Shown here one piece after another: positions 23,705 through 32,990 of a stretch of DNA of 46,779 nucleotides (position 1 is the stretch's first letter; every line of letters starts with the position of its first letter). Origin of the DNA: an uncultured Mordavella sp. GTDB lineage: Bacteria > Bacillota > Clostridia > Lachnospirales > Lachnospiraceae. The stretch is taken from contig CABPCP010000020.1 of NCBI GenBank assembly GCA_902406105.1, forward strand, positions 1-46,779. The letters are read 5' to 3'. The notes below the pieces were generated by a model. That model worked only from the letters and a program-made list of their open reading frames with translations, was not told where the DNA came from and searched no databases. The position numbers and the translations under genes were made by a program.

Positions 23705-24756
23705 AAAAAAGAGTGCTGAGCGCAGTGATGACAGTGGTATTTCTTGGCCTGGCGGCAGCAGGCTGCGGAGGAGGCGGAGGCGCTAAGGAGACGCTGACCG
23801 TGTTTAATTATGGGGAATATATGGATCCGGTGGTCCTGGATATGTTCGAGGAGGAGACCGGAATTGAAGTAAAGTATGAAGAAGCGCTGACGCCGGAAGA
23901 AATGTATACCAAATATAAATCAGGCGCCATCGACTATGATCTTCTGTGCACCAGTGACTATATGCTGCAGAGACTGATCGAGGAAGGGGAAACACAGGAG
24001 ATTGATATCAGCGCCATGGAGAACGCCGGAAATATCGGAGATAAATATTGGGAGTTTTCCAAAGCGTTTGATCCGGAGAACAAGTACACGGTGCCATACT
24101 TCTGGGGGACACTTGGGATTCTCTATGACACCACAAAAGTGGATGCCCCGGTGGACAGCTGGGATGTACTGTTCAATGGAGATTACGCCGGAGAGATCGT
24201 GATGCAGAACAGTATGCGGGACACTTATATGGTGGCCCTGAAGTATCTGGGCTATTCGATCAATACCGAGAATGAGGCGGAGATCCGGGAGGCCCAGGAT
24301 CTTCTGGTAAAACAGAAACCGGACGTGCAGGCATATCTGGTGGACGAGGCCAGAGATGAGGTTGTAGCAGGGAACGCCACCATGGCGGTTGTATATTCCG
24401 GGGAAGCGTATCTGGGAAATCAGTATAATGAAGATCTGGCATATGTGATCCCCAAAGAAGGCTCTAACGTATGGCTGGATTCCTGGTGTGTGACCAAGAA
24501 CTGCGACAATGTAGATGCGGCGCAGCAGTTCCTGGATTTCCTGTGCAGGGAAGATGTGGCGAAGATCAACTTTGAGTATATTTATTATTCTACGCCAAAC
24601 GATGCGGTGGTAGAGAGTCTGAGCGATGAAGAGAGGGCAGACGAGGCTTTGGTACCGGCGGACGATGCCACGGCTAATTGCGAAGTCTGCGTACAGACAG
24701 ATGAAGCGACAACGGAACTGATGAATGAGCTTTGGAAAGAACTGAAGGCAGATTAA
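23701..24756 (+). CDS. potD: Spermidine/putrescine-binding lipoprotein
   Basis: Encodes 351 residues. A lipoprotein signal with LGLAAAGC places the lipidated Cys at residue 22, followed by a glycine-rich spacer. The mature part begins ETLTVFNYGEYMDPVVLDMF, the typical PotD/PotF start, and includes DYDLLCTSDYMLQRLIEEGE and PYFWGTLGILYDTTKVD. It is anchored outside the membrane and hands polyamine to PotBC. Acidic binding-site residues are expected among the Asp/Glu of these segments. It is the last pot gene; the next gene follows after 16 nt. Confidence 0.95.
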   Translation: MKKRVLSAVMTVVFLGLAAAGCGGGGGAKETLTVFNYGEYMDPVVLDMFEEETGIEVKYEEALTPEEMYTKYKSGAIDYDLLCTSDYMLQRLIEEGETQEIDISAMENAGNIGDKYWEFSKAFDPENKYTVPYFWGTLGILYDTTKVDAPVDSWDVLFNGDYAGEIVMQNSMRDTYMVALKYLGYSINTENEAEIREAQDLLVKQKPDVQAYLVDEARDEVVAGNATMAVVYSGEAYLGNQYNEDLAYVIPKEGSNVWLDSWCVTKNCDNVDAAQQFLDFLCREDVAKINFEYIYYSTPNDAVVESLSDEERADEALVPADDATANCEVCVQTDEATTELMNELWKELKAD

Positions 24757-24772
24757 GCTTTTGGAGTAGAGT

Positions 24773-26674
24773 ATGGGCTATAAAATTCTAAAAGGAGAAG
24801 ATATGGGGAGGGAGTTCCTCCCCAAAATCATGGAGATCGACCGGATCTGCTATGAGCAGGAGTATGTGGGCGAGCTTTCGAAAATGGAGGCCAGGTACGA
24901 CCGGAATCCCAGAAGTTTTGTGTGCGTTATGGATGGGGAGAATACGGCAGGGTATATCAATTTCTTCCCGGTGGGAGAAACACTTTGGGATGAGATCGTA
25001 GAGACCGGCATGAAGATCCGGGACGACGACATCCTGCCGGAGGAGATGGCGGATTACAGCAGGCAGAAGGAGAATCATCTTTTTATCATCTCTGTAGCTG
25101 TACTCCCAGAGTACCGGAAGGACAAGCAGGTTATTATAACGCTTACCCGGGGCTTCATAGACTATCTGAACGGTCTGGAGTCAGAAGGATTTGCCATTAG
25201 CGGCCTTGCGGGGACGGCAGTCTCTGAGGGTGGGCAGAAGTTCTTAAGGAGCCGGATGTTCCGCCTTTACCGGGAGATTGAAGATGGAAATAAGGTCTAT
25301 CTGTGTGATGGGCCTTATCTGCGGAAGCTTTTGAAAAATGACCTCTATTTTAAAACCCATAAAGAAGACGCATATCTGTTTCTCCCTTACGCGGATAATG
25401 TGAGAAATACCCGGATTCAGAAGCTTTTAGATCCCGCTCAGGCAGGAACCCGCGGTCGGGAGATCCCGGATAAAGCCAGATGGCTGCTAAACGCTCTGGA
25501 TGACTGCCTGGATTATGAATATCAAAATGATATTGCCAGCGAATTAAAGAGGGTTTATATCGGAAAGTTTCAATTTCTGCATACACTGGATGAGTATGAG
25601 GATGAAGATGATCCGACCGTAAGACCTTATATTGCAGGAGAAGAAGAGGTGTATATATCTCTGTTCGCCCATCCGGCTTCCCATATGTATGTGCTGATGC
25701 TGTTCCTGCCGGGCTGCCGGTATTCCACCTCACAGCTAGAGGACCAGTTAAGCCACGGATATCTCAGAATCCGGAGGCCGGAGGATAAAGACAAGAAAGG
25801 CTTCTATCAATACCAGAAGCTGAATGATTATCTGAAGCGTGAGTTTGGCCTGCTGTCCTGCGGAAAAGGAAAGACGCTTCTGTGTATGTCGGGAAAACCG
25901 GAGAATGAAGGGGAGTTCTATAACATCCTGACGGCGGAAGCATACAACAGTATGCACCAGGATTTCCATATCTCTTATTCCGAGTTAAAGAAGATGGCGG
26001 AGGATGACCGGGCTATTTACGATTATTATGAGGCTTACATGTCGGAAGATGTGGTGGCGATGATCCTGAAAAATTTTGAGACATTTCCGCTGAAAGAGCG
26101 GATCGAACTGACGGCCACTTACGCGTTTATCGCGGAGCTGGTGATCTTCCAGAATACCGCTTTGAATAAGATGCCGATCAAAGTGTCCAATGCCCTTGCC
26201 AATGAAGGGGATGTATCCTATCAATATATCAATCAGCTTTACCGGGATTACGCGAAGACGGTCAAATTCTGGCAGAATCAGAACTTCCGTTATTACGGGA
26301 CCCAGCGGGAGGCGGACCAGATCCGGCGGGCCTTTGACAACGATGAGCTGCGCAGAAATTATTATGAACAGCAGGATTTCCTGGAACATATCGTAGACGT
26401 GAAAAATGCCCAGATAGAACGCAAAAATGGCTGGATCATCAATGTGGCGGCCATCATCCTTGCGGTGATCCAGGTGCAGAGCTATGTAGTGGATCTGCTG
26501 AGCCGGTTTTACGCAAATTTCGGCATCCCGGTGGAATCCGCTTCCAGCACCTTTGATGTGATGGTCTTAGGCGGAGGCGGCTTGATCTTCCTGGTATGGT
26601 ATATCCTCTATAAGAAACATTTTCACGTAAGGAAGAAACGTCTGACAGAGATCGCGGGGAGAAAGGATCGATGA
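24773..26674 (+). CDS. GNAT-like domain protein fused to a large region with two C-terminal membrane helices
   Basis: Encodes 633 residues. Residues about 1-170 look like a GNAT acetyltransferase fold: DRICYEQEYVGELSKMEARY, FVCVMDGENTAGYINFFPVG and ISVAVLPEYRKDKQVIITLT (the acetyl-CoA strand and loop, although the Q/RxxGxG/A signature is not canonical). A long middle part (about 180-550) has no family I recognise. Two helices close the protein, INVAAIILAVIQVQSYVVDL and VMVLGGGGLIFLVWYILYKK, with a basic tail. Its place directly behind potD makes a link to polyamines possible (for example acetylation), but this is inference. The ATG is 16 nt after potD; the end overlaps the next gene. Confidence 0.7.
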   Translation: MGYKILKGEDMGREFLPKIMEIDRICYEQEYVGELSKMEARYDRNPRSFVCVMDGENTAGYINFFPVGETLWDEIVETGMKIRDDDILPEEMADYSRQKENHLFIISVAVLPEYRKDKQVIITLTRGFIDYLNGLESEGFAISGLAGTAVSEGGQKFLRSRMFRLYREIEDGNKVYLCDGPYLRKLLKNDLYFKTHKEDAYLFLPYADNVRNTRIQKLLDPAQAGTRGREIPDKARWLLNALDDCLDYEYQNDIASELKRVYIGKFQFLHTLDEYEDEDDPTVRPYIAGEEEVYISLFAHPASHMYVLMLFLPGCRYSTSQLEDQLSHGYLRIRRPEDKDKKGFYQYQKLNDYLKREFGLLSCGKGKTLLCMSGKPENEGEFYNILTAEAYNSMHQDFHISYSELKKMAEDDRAIYDYYEAYMSEDVVAMILKNFETFPLKERIELTATYAFIAELVIFQNTALNKMPIKVSNALANEGDVSYQYINQLYRDYAKTVKFWQNQNFRYYGTQREADQIRRAFDNDELRRNYYEQQDFLEHIVDVKNAQIERKNGWIINVAAIILAVIQVQSYVVDLLSRFYANFGIPVESASSTFDVMVLGGGGLIFLVWYILYKKHFHVRKKRLTEIAGRKDR

Positions 26675-27249
26675 TGGGGAAAAAAGAAGGTTATCTTTGG
26701 AATCGAAAATGGCTTTGGATTTTGATCCTGATAGGAGTGTCCCTGATCCTGTCTTATATGAAGCCCCTGCGGCTGGCGGAAGGCGGAGAGGTAACGTACC
26801 TGAGTATGCTGGTGATCTATCTGGTGGGATATTTCTACGGCGGCTGGACGGGAGTGGCGGCAGCCTTCCTGTATGGAGCGTTGAAATATTTTCTGGACTA
26901 TCCCATGATCGTAAATGTGCCGGAACTGTGGGATTATATCCTGGGGTATGGGCTTCTTGGGTTCGGCGGTTTTCTGGCAGATAAAAAGCATGGGCTTCAG
27001 AAAGGCTATCTGCTTGCGGTTCTTTTAAGGTATCTCGAAAGTGTGTGGAATTGCATCTGGTTCTACTATATGCATCAGGAATCGGTGGCGGCAAATATCC
27101 AGTACGGATTGGTCTACTGTATCGGCTATATCGGGGCGGAAGCGCTGATCACATTTATTGTTCTGTGTATTCCGCCGGTGAAAGAGGCGATCGACTATCT
27201 GAAATATGTGGCTACTCATAAGTATGAGGATGATCTGGACACGTTCTGA
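26671..27249 (+). CDS. thiT: ThiT-like ECF transporter substrate-binding membrane protein
   Basis: Encodes 192 residues with five to six membrane helices. Family marks: RLAEGGEVTYLSMLVIYLVG (the GGSVTLASM-like loop of ThiT), YFYGGWTGVAAAFLYGALKY and FLDYPMIVNVPELWDYILGY. ThiT binds thiamine and works with a shared ECF energising module, not encoded here. No TPP riboswitch precedes it, because it is embedded in the pot operon with its start overlapping the GNAT gene (ATGATG at 26671). The thiamine assignment is by resemblance; another small ligand is possible. Confidence 0.75.
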   Translation: MMGKKEGYLWNRKWLWILILIGVSLILSYMKPLRLAEGGEVTYLSMLVIYLVGYFYGGWTGVAAAFLYGALKYFLDYPMIVNVPELWDYILGYGLLGFGGFLADKKHGLQKGYLLAVLLRYLESVWNCIWFYYMHQESVAANIQYGLVYCIGYIGAEALITFIVLCIPPVKEAIDYLKYVATHKYEDDLDTF

Positions 27250-27281
27250 AAAATGGCGGCTGCGCTGTGGACGGATTTTCC

Positions 27282-27309
27282 TTGACATCCGAAAAACTTA
27301 TGTTACAAT
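27282..27309 (+). promoter_or_regulatory. Promoter for the pheST leader
   Basis: TTGACA (27282-27287), a 16-bp spacer and TACAAT (27304-27309) preceded by TGT (extended -10). Confidence 0.8.
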
Positions 27310-27315
27310 AAGAAA

Positions 27316-27591
27316 AGACCAGAAGATCAAGAAAGGCTGTGACCGTGTCAGTAGAGACCCGTTTCCCAAAAGAGAGAGGAAATCATTGGCTGGAAGTTTC
27401 CTTAGGTTCAGACGGCGATTGAATTTCCCACGTAAGCCGCGCTTTTGAAATATCTTTGTAAAGAAAAGAGTAGGAAGCGACGTATGATGCACGTTACGCA
27501 TGGAATGAGTGTCTGCACATAGGACATGTGCAGGAATCAGGGTGGTACCGCGGGTGATGACCTCGTCCCTTTTCAGGGATGAGGTTTTTTT
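27316..27591 (+). promoter_or_regulatory. T-box riboswitch (tRNA-Phe responsive)
   Basis: The T-box sequence AGGGTGGTACCGCG is at 27539-27552. Upstream are the Stem I elements (AGTAGAGA and AAAGAGAGAGG, 27351-27380 region) and a candidate Phe specifier TTC at 27425-27427 in the 3' arm. The terminator pairs ACCTCGTCCC (27560-27569) with GGGATGAGGT (27576-27585) and seven T. Uncharged tRNA-Phe should pair with the TGGT bulge and stabilise the antiterminator, turning on pheST when phenylalanine is short. Confidence 0.92.
27560..27591 (+). terminator. T-box terminator
   Basis: The regulated intrinsic terminator of the T-box leader: stem 27560-27569/27576-27585 and a T run to 27591. Confidence 0.9.
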
Positions 27592-27682
27592 ATTTCATGA
27601 AAATGGGGCGGAGCGGCCTGAGCTGTTTTTCCGTAATAAAGCCATCCCTGGCGGAATGTAAAAAATAGAAAGGGAGAAGACG

Positions 27683-28702
27683 ATGAAGGAAAAATTACAA
27701 AACATTAGGGAAGAAGCGTTAAAAGCGATCCGGACGGCAGATGTACCGGAGAAACTAAATGACGTGCGGGTGAAGTTCCTCGGTAAGAAAGGGGAATTGA
27801 CCGCCGTCTTAAAAAGTATGAAAGATGTGGCGGCGGAGGACCGTCCCAAGATCGGCCAGATGGTAAATGAAGCACGGGCTGAGATCGAGGCGGCGCTGGA
27901 AGAAAGCAAGAAGAAGATGGATCGGGCGATCCGGGAAGAGAAGATGAAGCAGGAAGTGATCGATGTTACCCTTCCGGCGAAGAAGAATATGGTAGGACAC
28001 CGCCATCCCAATACCATCGCGCTGGAAGAAGTGGAGCGGATCTTCGTGGGCATGGGCTACGAAGTGGTAGAAGGACCGGAAGTGGAGTATGATCTTTATA
28101 ACTTTGAGAAACTGAATATTCCGGAAGGGCATCCGGCAAAAGACGAGCAGGACACCTTCTATGTCAACAAAGAGATCGTGCTGCGGACCCAGACATCACC
28201 GGTGCAGGCCCGTATCATGGAGCAGGGCAAACTGCCGATCCGTGTGATCTCCCCCGGAAGAGTATTCCGTTCCGATGAGGTAGACGCCACACATTCTCCG
28301 TCTTTCCACCAGATTGAAGGATTGGTAGTAGACAAAAATATATCCTTTGCAGATCTGAAAGGGACCCTGGAAGTATTTGCCAAAGAATTATTCGGACCGG
28401 AAACCAAGACCAAATTCCGTCCGCACCATTTCCCGTTCACCGAACCAAGCGCGGAAGTAGACGTAAGCTGCTTCAAATGCGGCGGCAAAGGGTGCCGGTT
28501 CTGTAAAGGCACCGGCTGGATCGAAATCTTAGGCTGCGGAGTGGTACATCCGCACGTGCTGGAAATGTGCGGCATCGATCCGGAAGAATATACAGGATTC
28601 GCGTTTGGCGTGGGCCTGGAACGGATCGCGCTGCTGAAATACGAAATCGATGATATGCGGCTTTTGTATGAAAACGATATCCGGTTTTTGAAACAATTCT
28701 AA
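27683..28702 (+). CDS. pheS: Phenylalanyl-tRNA synthetase alpha subunit
   Basis: Encodes 339 residues. The N-terminal coiled-coil arm (about 1-90) is followed by the class II catalytic core: HPNTIALEEVERIFVGMGYE (start of motif 1), FRSDEVDATHSPSFHQIEGL (motif 2 loop) and GFAFGVGLERIALLKYEIDD (motif 3). A cysteine-rich insert, CFKCGGKGCRFCKGTGW, is usual in this branch. The subunit activates Phe and forms the alpha2-beta2 enzyme with PheT. AGGGAG precedes the ATG by 6 nt, and the gene sits after the T-box. Confidence 0.97.
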   Translation: MKEKLQNIREEALKAIRTADVPEKLNDVRVKFLGKKGELTAVLKSMKDVAAEDRPKIGQMVNEARAEIEAALEESKKKMDRAIREEKMKQEVIDVTLPAKKNMVGHRHPNTIALEEVERIFVGMGYEVVEGPEVEYDLYNFEKLNIPEGHPAKDEQDTFYVNKEIVLRTQTSPVQARIMEQGKLPIRVISPGRVFRSDEVDATHSPSFHQIEGLVVDKNISFADLKGTLEVFAKELFGPETKTKFRPHHFPFTEPSAEVDVSCFKCGGKGCRFCKGTGWIEILGCGVVHPHVLEMCGIDPEEYTGFAFGVGLERIALLKYEIDDMRLLYENDIRFLKQF

Positions 28703-28722
28703 TTGGGTACACCCCAAAACGC

Positions 28723-28789
28723 AAAAAGGTACAGGGTAAAAGTCAATTTGGGACGTAGCCTTTTGAAAGTTTACTACGTCCCGAATTGA
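28723..28789. repeat. Dispersed palindromic repeat, copy 2 (between pheS and pheT)
   Basis: AAAAAGGTACAGGG (28723-28736) and TCAATTTGGGACGTAG (28743-28758) repeat the sequence of copy 1 at 17371. The right arm is CTACGTCCCGAATTGA (28774-28789), complementary to the left with one G-U position. The loop differs from copy 1. It lies in the 104-bp gap between two genes that are normally adjacent, so it is an insertion inside an operon. Its hairpin might lower pheT expression, but the T run expected of a terminator is absent. Confidence 0.85.
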
Positions 28790-28806
28790 AAAGAAAGGAG
28801 AACAAA

Positions 28807-31227
28807 ATGAATACATCATTATCATGGATAAAGGCTTATGTTCCGGATCTTGACGTTACCGCGCAGGAGTATACCGACGCGATGACGCTGTCTGGAACGA
28901 AGGTGGAGGGCTATGAGGCCCTGGATGCGGATCTGGAGAAGATCGTAGTGGGACAGATTGACAAGATTGAGAAGCATCCGGATGCGGATAAACTGATCAT
29001 CTGTCAGGTGAATATTGGCACGGAGACCATCCAGATCGTCACAGGGGCGCCTAACGTGCACGAGGGCGATAAGGTGCCGGTAGTCCTGGAGGGAGGCCGT
29101 GTGGCTGGCGGCCATGAGCCGGGCAGCCGTGTGGCCGGCGGTATCAAGATCAAGAAAGGCAAACTAAGAGGCGTAGAGAGCTGCGGCATGATGTGCTCCA
29201 TCGAAGAACTGGGTTCCAGCCGGGAGATGTATCCGGAGGCGCCGGAAGAGGGAATCTATATTTTCCCGGAGGATACGGAAGTTGGCGCAGACGCGGTGGA
29301 AGTGCTGGGCTTAAACGATGTGGTGTTTGAATATGAGGTGACTTCAAACCGGGTGGACTGTTTCAGTGTTGTGGGAATCGCCCGCGAAGCCGCGGCGACC
29401 TTTGGCAGAGAGTTTCATCCGCCGGTGGTCACAAAGACCGGAAATGACGAGGATGTAAATGACTATGTCAAAGTAACGGTGGAAAATCCAACGTTGTGTC
29501 CAAGATACTGCGCAAGGGTAGTGAAAAATATTAAGATCGGCCCATCCCCGGAATGGATGAAAAGAAGGCTGGCGTCTGTAGGTATCCGTTCGATCAACAA
29601 CCTGGTAGATATTACCAACTATGTGATGGAGGAATACGGACAGCCGATGCACGCCTATGATCTGGATACCATCGCGGGCCGGGAGATTGTGGTAAAAACG
29701 GCGGAAAACGGAGAAAAATTCACCACCCTGGACGGCCAGGAGAGGGAAATGGACGAGTCGGTGCTGATGATCTGCGACGGCGAGAAGGCCATTGGCATTG
29801 CGGGAATCATGGGAGGCGAGAATTCCATGATCACGGACGATGTAAAAACCATGCTGTTCGAGGCGGCCTGCTTTGACGGTACCAACATCCGCAAATCCAG
29901 TAAGAAGATTGGTCTGCGTACCGATGCTTCCGGTAAATTTGAAAAAGGTCTGGATCCCAATAATGCCCAGGAAGCTATTGACCGGGCATGCCAGTTGATA
30001 GAGGAACTGGGAGCCGGAGAAGTTGTAGGCGGGATGGTAGACGTATATGCGTCAGAAAGAAAACCGGTCAGAGTCCCATTTGATCCGGAAGCTATCAATC
30101 GCCTGCTCGGAACAGAGATTCCCGAGGCAGATATGCTTGCTTATTTTGCCAAGATCGATCTTGGATACGATGAGGCTTCCCGCGAAGTGATCGTACCCAC
30201 CTTCCGTCAGGACTTGCTGTGTATGGCTGACTTGGCAGAAGAGGTGGCCAGATTCTACGGCTACGATAATATCCCGACAACGCTTCCAGACGGAGAATCT
30301 ACTATGGGAAAACTCTCCTTCAAACTGCAGGTTGAGCAGACAGCCCGTGAAATCGCGGAATTCTGCGGATTCAGCCAAGGTATGGTGTATTCTTTCGAGA
30401 GCCCGAAAGTATTTGATAAGCTGAGGATTCCGGAGGATTCACCGCTTCGCGTGACGGTAGACATCTTAAATCCGCTGGGAGAAGACTACAGCATCATGAG
30501 GACTCTTCCGCTTAACGGGATGCTGACTTCTCTGGCTACCAATTATAACCGGCGAAATAAAGATGTGCGGCTGTACGAGCTGGGAAATATATATCTTCCA
30601 AAAGCGCTTCCGCTTACCGAACTTCCGGAGGAGCGGATGCAGTTTACGCTTGGAATGTACGGAGAAGGAGATTTCTTCAGTATGAAAGGCGTAGTGGAAG
30701 AATTCTTTGATAAAGTAGGGTTGAATGGGAAGAAGACTTACGATCCAAATGGGGACAGACCATATCTCCATCCGGGACGCCAGGCGGATATCTATTATGA
30801 CGGAGCCTTGATGGGATATTTGGGAGAGGTCCATCCAGACGTGGCGGATGCGTACGGCATAGGAACGAAGGCATACGTTGCGGTGATCGATATGCCGGAA
30901 GTGACCGCACGGGCTTCTTATGACCGGAAATACACAGGGATCGCCAGATTCCCGGCAGTGACCAGGGATATCAGCATGGTGATGCCTCGTGAGATCCTGG
31001 CAGGACAGATAGAAGAGATCATTGAGAAAAAGGGAGGCGCTTATCTGGAAAGCTATCATCTGTTCGATTTGTACGAAGGCGCCCAGATCAAGGCCGGATA
31101 CAAATCACTGGCATACTCGATCGTATTTAGGGCTAAAGACAAGACTCTGGAAGACGCGGAAGTGACAGAGGCTATGGACCGGATCTTAAAAGCGCTGGAG
31201 AGTCTTGGAATTGAACTTCGTAAATAG
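28807..31227 (+). CDS. pheT: Phenylalanyl-tRNA synthetase beta subunit
   Basis: Encodes 806 residues, full length. In order: N-terminal domain with the tRNA-binding EMAP-like fold (about 40-150, GQIDKIEKHPDADKLIICQV), B3/B4 editing domain, B5 domain, catalytic-like core and the C-terminal ferredoxin-fold anticodon-binding domain (RFPAVTRDISMVMPREI). The C-terminus with LEDAEVTEAMDRILKALES is canonical. AAAGGAG is 6-7 nt before ATG 28807; the upstream frame extension lies in the palindromic repeat and is rejected. Confidence 0.97.
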   Translation: MNTSLSWIKAYVPDLDVTAQEYTDAMTLSGTKVEGYEALDADLEKIVVGQIDKIEKHPDADKLIICQVNIGTETIQIVTGAPNVHEGDKVPVVLEGGRVAGGHEPGSRVAGGIKIKKGKLRGVESCGMMCSIEELGSSREMYPEAPEEGIYIFPEDTEVGADAVEVLGLNDVVFEYEVTSNRVDCFSVVGIAREAAATFGREFHPPVVTKTGNDEDVNDYVKVTVENPTLCPRYCARVVKNIKIGPSPEWMKRRLASVGIRSINNLVDITNYVMEEYGQPMHAYDLDTIAGREIVVKTAENGEKFTTLDGQEREMDESVLMICDGEKAIGIAGIMGGENSMITDDVKTMLFEAACFDGTNIRKSSKKIGLRTDASGKFEKGLDPNNAQEAIDRACQLIEELGAGEVVGGMVDVYASERKPVRVPFDPEAINRLLGTEIPEADMLAYFAKIDLGYDEASREVIVPTFRQDLLCMADLAEEVARFYGYDNIPTTLPDGESTMGKLSFKLQVEQTAREIAEFCGFSQGMVYSFESPKVFDKLRIPEDSPLRVTVDILNPLGEDYSIMRTLPLNGMLTSLATNYNRRNKDVRLYELGNIYLPKALPLTELPEERMQFTLGMYGEGDFFSMKGVVEEFFDKVGLNGKKTYDPNGDRPYLHPGRQADIYYDGALMGYLGEVHPDVADAYGIGTKAYVAVIDMPEVTARASYDRKYTGIARFPAVTRDISMVMPREILAGQIEEIIEKKGGAYLESYHLFDLYEGAQIKAGYKSLAYSIVFRAKDKTLEDAEVTEAMDRILKALESLGIELRK

Positions 31228-31251
31228 GGAAACATACAGAAGGAGAAAATG

Positions 31252-32232
31252 ATGAAGAAAAAGCAGATCATTGGTCTTGTAGTGGCGGCGGTCCTGTTTA
31301 TTGCCGTGGGAGTATCCAGCGTACTGACGAACGCTTTCTCACAGAAGCTTGTGGACCAAAGTGTAGGAAACATGCTTACCGGCAACTATGAATTTAACGC
31401 GCCTATGAGCGATTATATCGCTGTTGTGAAAGTGGAGGGGACGATCCAGGAGCAAACGGAATCTACCAGTCTTTTCGCAGCGGCGGAAGGGTACCAGCAT
31501 ACCACCACCATGGAGTATATCGACCGGCTGATGGCGGATCCCAACAATAAAGGGATTCTGCTCTATGTGGACTCTCCCGGCGGAACGGTCTATGAGTCGG
31601 AAGAATTATACCTGAAACTGACAGAGTATAAAGAGACCACAGGCCGCCCTATCTGGGATTATATGAGCCACTATGCCGCATCCGGCGGTTATATGACTTC
31701 TGTGGCGGCAGATAAGATCTACGCCAATCCCAATACGGTGACTGGTTCCATTGGTGTGATCATGTCCGGGTATGATCTGACAGGATTATATGAAAAATTG
31801 GGTATCCGCTATGTCAGCATTACCAGCGGAGAGAATAAAGACAGTTCCCAGCTTACAGACGAGCAGATCGCAATCTACCAGGAGCAGGTGGACGAATATT
31901 ACTCCCGGTTTGTGGAGATCGTGTCGGAAGGCAGGGGAATGTCGGCAGATGCGGTAAGAGCCTTGGCAGACGGCAGGACCTATACGGCAAAACAGGCCAA
32001 GGAAAATGGATTGATCGATGAGATCGCGTTATATGAGGATATGAAGGAAGCTATGAGTGAAGAGCTTGGGGTAGACGAATTCTATGAATTAGAGAGTACT
32101 TCTGATATGCTGAGTTCTCTGCTGGCTGAAATCAAAGACCTGGTGCCAAAATCCGAGGCTCAGATATTGACAGAGACCGCGGCTGAGATGGAAAGCGGGG
32201 TGCCCATGTATTATGCGGAACAATTACAGTAA
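31252..32232 (+). CDS. sppA: Signal peptide peptidase SppA
   Basis: Encodes 326 residues. An N-terminal anchor (GLVVAAVLFIAVGVSSVLT, about 8-26) leads to a periplasm-side/extracytoplasmic S49 protease domain. The catalytic Ser144 lies in HYAASGGYMTSVAADKIYAN and the Lys196 in SITSGENKDSSQL, both where B. subtilis SppA has its dyad. YVDSPGGTVYESEE is the family loop. It degrades leftover signal peptides in the membrane. Start ATG 31252 has AAGGAG 6 nt upstream; ATG 31249 is too close. Its last codons overlap the RDD gene by 20 nt. Confidence 0.93.
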   Translation: MKKKQIIGLVVAAVLFIAVGVSSVLTNAFSQKLVDQSVGNMLTGNYEFNAPMSDYIAVVKVEGTIQEQTESTSLFAAAEGYQHTTTMEYIDRLMADPNNKGILLYVDSPGGTVYESEELYLKLTEYKETTGRPIWDYMSHYAASGGYMTSVAADKIYANPNTVTGSIGVIMSGYDLTGLYEKLGIRYVSITSGENKDSSQLTDEQIAIYQEQVDEYYSRFVEIVSEGRGMSADAVRALADGRTYTAKQAKENGLIDEIALYEDMKEAMSEELGVDEFYELESTSDMLSSLLAEIKDLVPKSEAQILTETAAEMESGVPMYYAEQLQ

Positions 32233-32932
32233 TACAGAACTGACCTATGCGGGATTCTGGGTACGGCTGGCCGCTTACTGTATTGACAGCGCAGTCGTAT
32301 TCCTGGCGCTTCTGGCGGTGCGGCTTTTTCTGTCAGGGATTATGGCTCTGCTGGAAGGAACGGTCCTTGGAGGAAATATCCTTTTTCATTATACATTAAA
32401 AGATATCCTTCTGTATATCTTCCAGGTGCTGTATTTTATCTTATGCACCTGGCTGACCGGGACCACCCTTGGGAAGAAGGCTATGAACCTGCGGGTGGTC
32501 AGCGCTCAGGAAGGAGGAAGTCTCCGGCTTTTGGATATTGTATATCGGGAAACTGTAGGCCGGTTTCTGTGCGGACTTTCAGTAGGGATTGGCTATATGG
32601 TGGCAGGATGGGATGGACAAAAAAGAGGATTTCATGATATGCTTTGTGATACAAGAGTCATCTATGCGAAACGCATCAAAGTCTACCCTGTATATCAAGC
32701 GCCTGCCCAAGGGATGAATCCAATGCCGGGAAACGGCCCAGTACCGCCCCAGGGGATGAATCCAATGCCGGGAAACGGCCCAGTACCGCCCCAGGGGATG
32801 AATCCGATGCCGGGGAACGGTCCGGTACCGCCCCAGGGGATGAATCCGATGCCGGGAAATCCTCCAGCGCCGGAGGCGGCGCCTGCAAGAGAAAATGAGG
32901 AGAAAGGCCGGGGAGAGACAAGCGAAAGCTGA
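32213..32932 (+). CDS. RDD family membrane protein with a repeated proline-rich tail
   Basis: Encodes 239 residues. The RDD domain (about 10-155) has YAGFWVRLAAYCIDSAVVFL (the Arg-Asp pair in the first helix), ILLYIFQVLYFILCTWLTG with TTLGKKAMNLRVV, and GWDGQKRGFHDMLCDTRV. RDD proteins are three-helix membrane proteins, some involved in ion or solute transport. The C-terminal tail is made of nearly identical 14-residue units (GMNPMPGNGPVPPQ), encoded by a 42-bp tandem repeat. The start overlaps sppA by 20 nt, so the two are in one transcript. Confidence 0.88.
   Translation: MRNNYSNTELTYAGFWVRLAAYCIDSAVVFLALLAVRLFLSGIMALLEGTVLGGNILFHYTLKDILLYIFQVLYFILCTWLTGTTLGKKAMNLRVVSAQEGGSLRLLDIVYRETVGRFLCGLSVGIGYMVAGWDGQKRGFHDMLCDTRVIYAKRIKVYPVYQAPAQGMNPMPGNGPVPPQGMNPMPGNGPVPPQGMNPMPGNGPVPPQGMNPMPGNPPAPEAAPARENEEKGRGETSES
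32708..32875 (+). repeat. 42-bp tandem repeat coding a proline-rich tail
   Basis: Three complete units (32708-32749, 32750-32791, 32792-32833) and a fourth partly diverged unit (32834-32875). Units 1 and 2 differ by one base; unit 3 has silent changes. The array stays in frame because 42 is a multiple of three, so copy number may vary between strains without breaking the gene. Confidence 0.9.
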
Positions 32933-32990
32933 AATGACGAGACGGTGTGAGCTTAGAGCGCTGACACCATAAAGAAGGGACTTTGGATAC

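Noticed and set aside
32708..32875. CRISPR-like array
   Set aside because: The repeats are directly joined, in frame and coding; no spacers.
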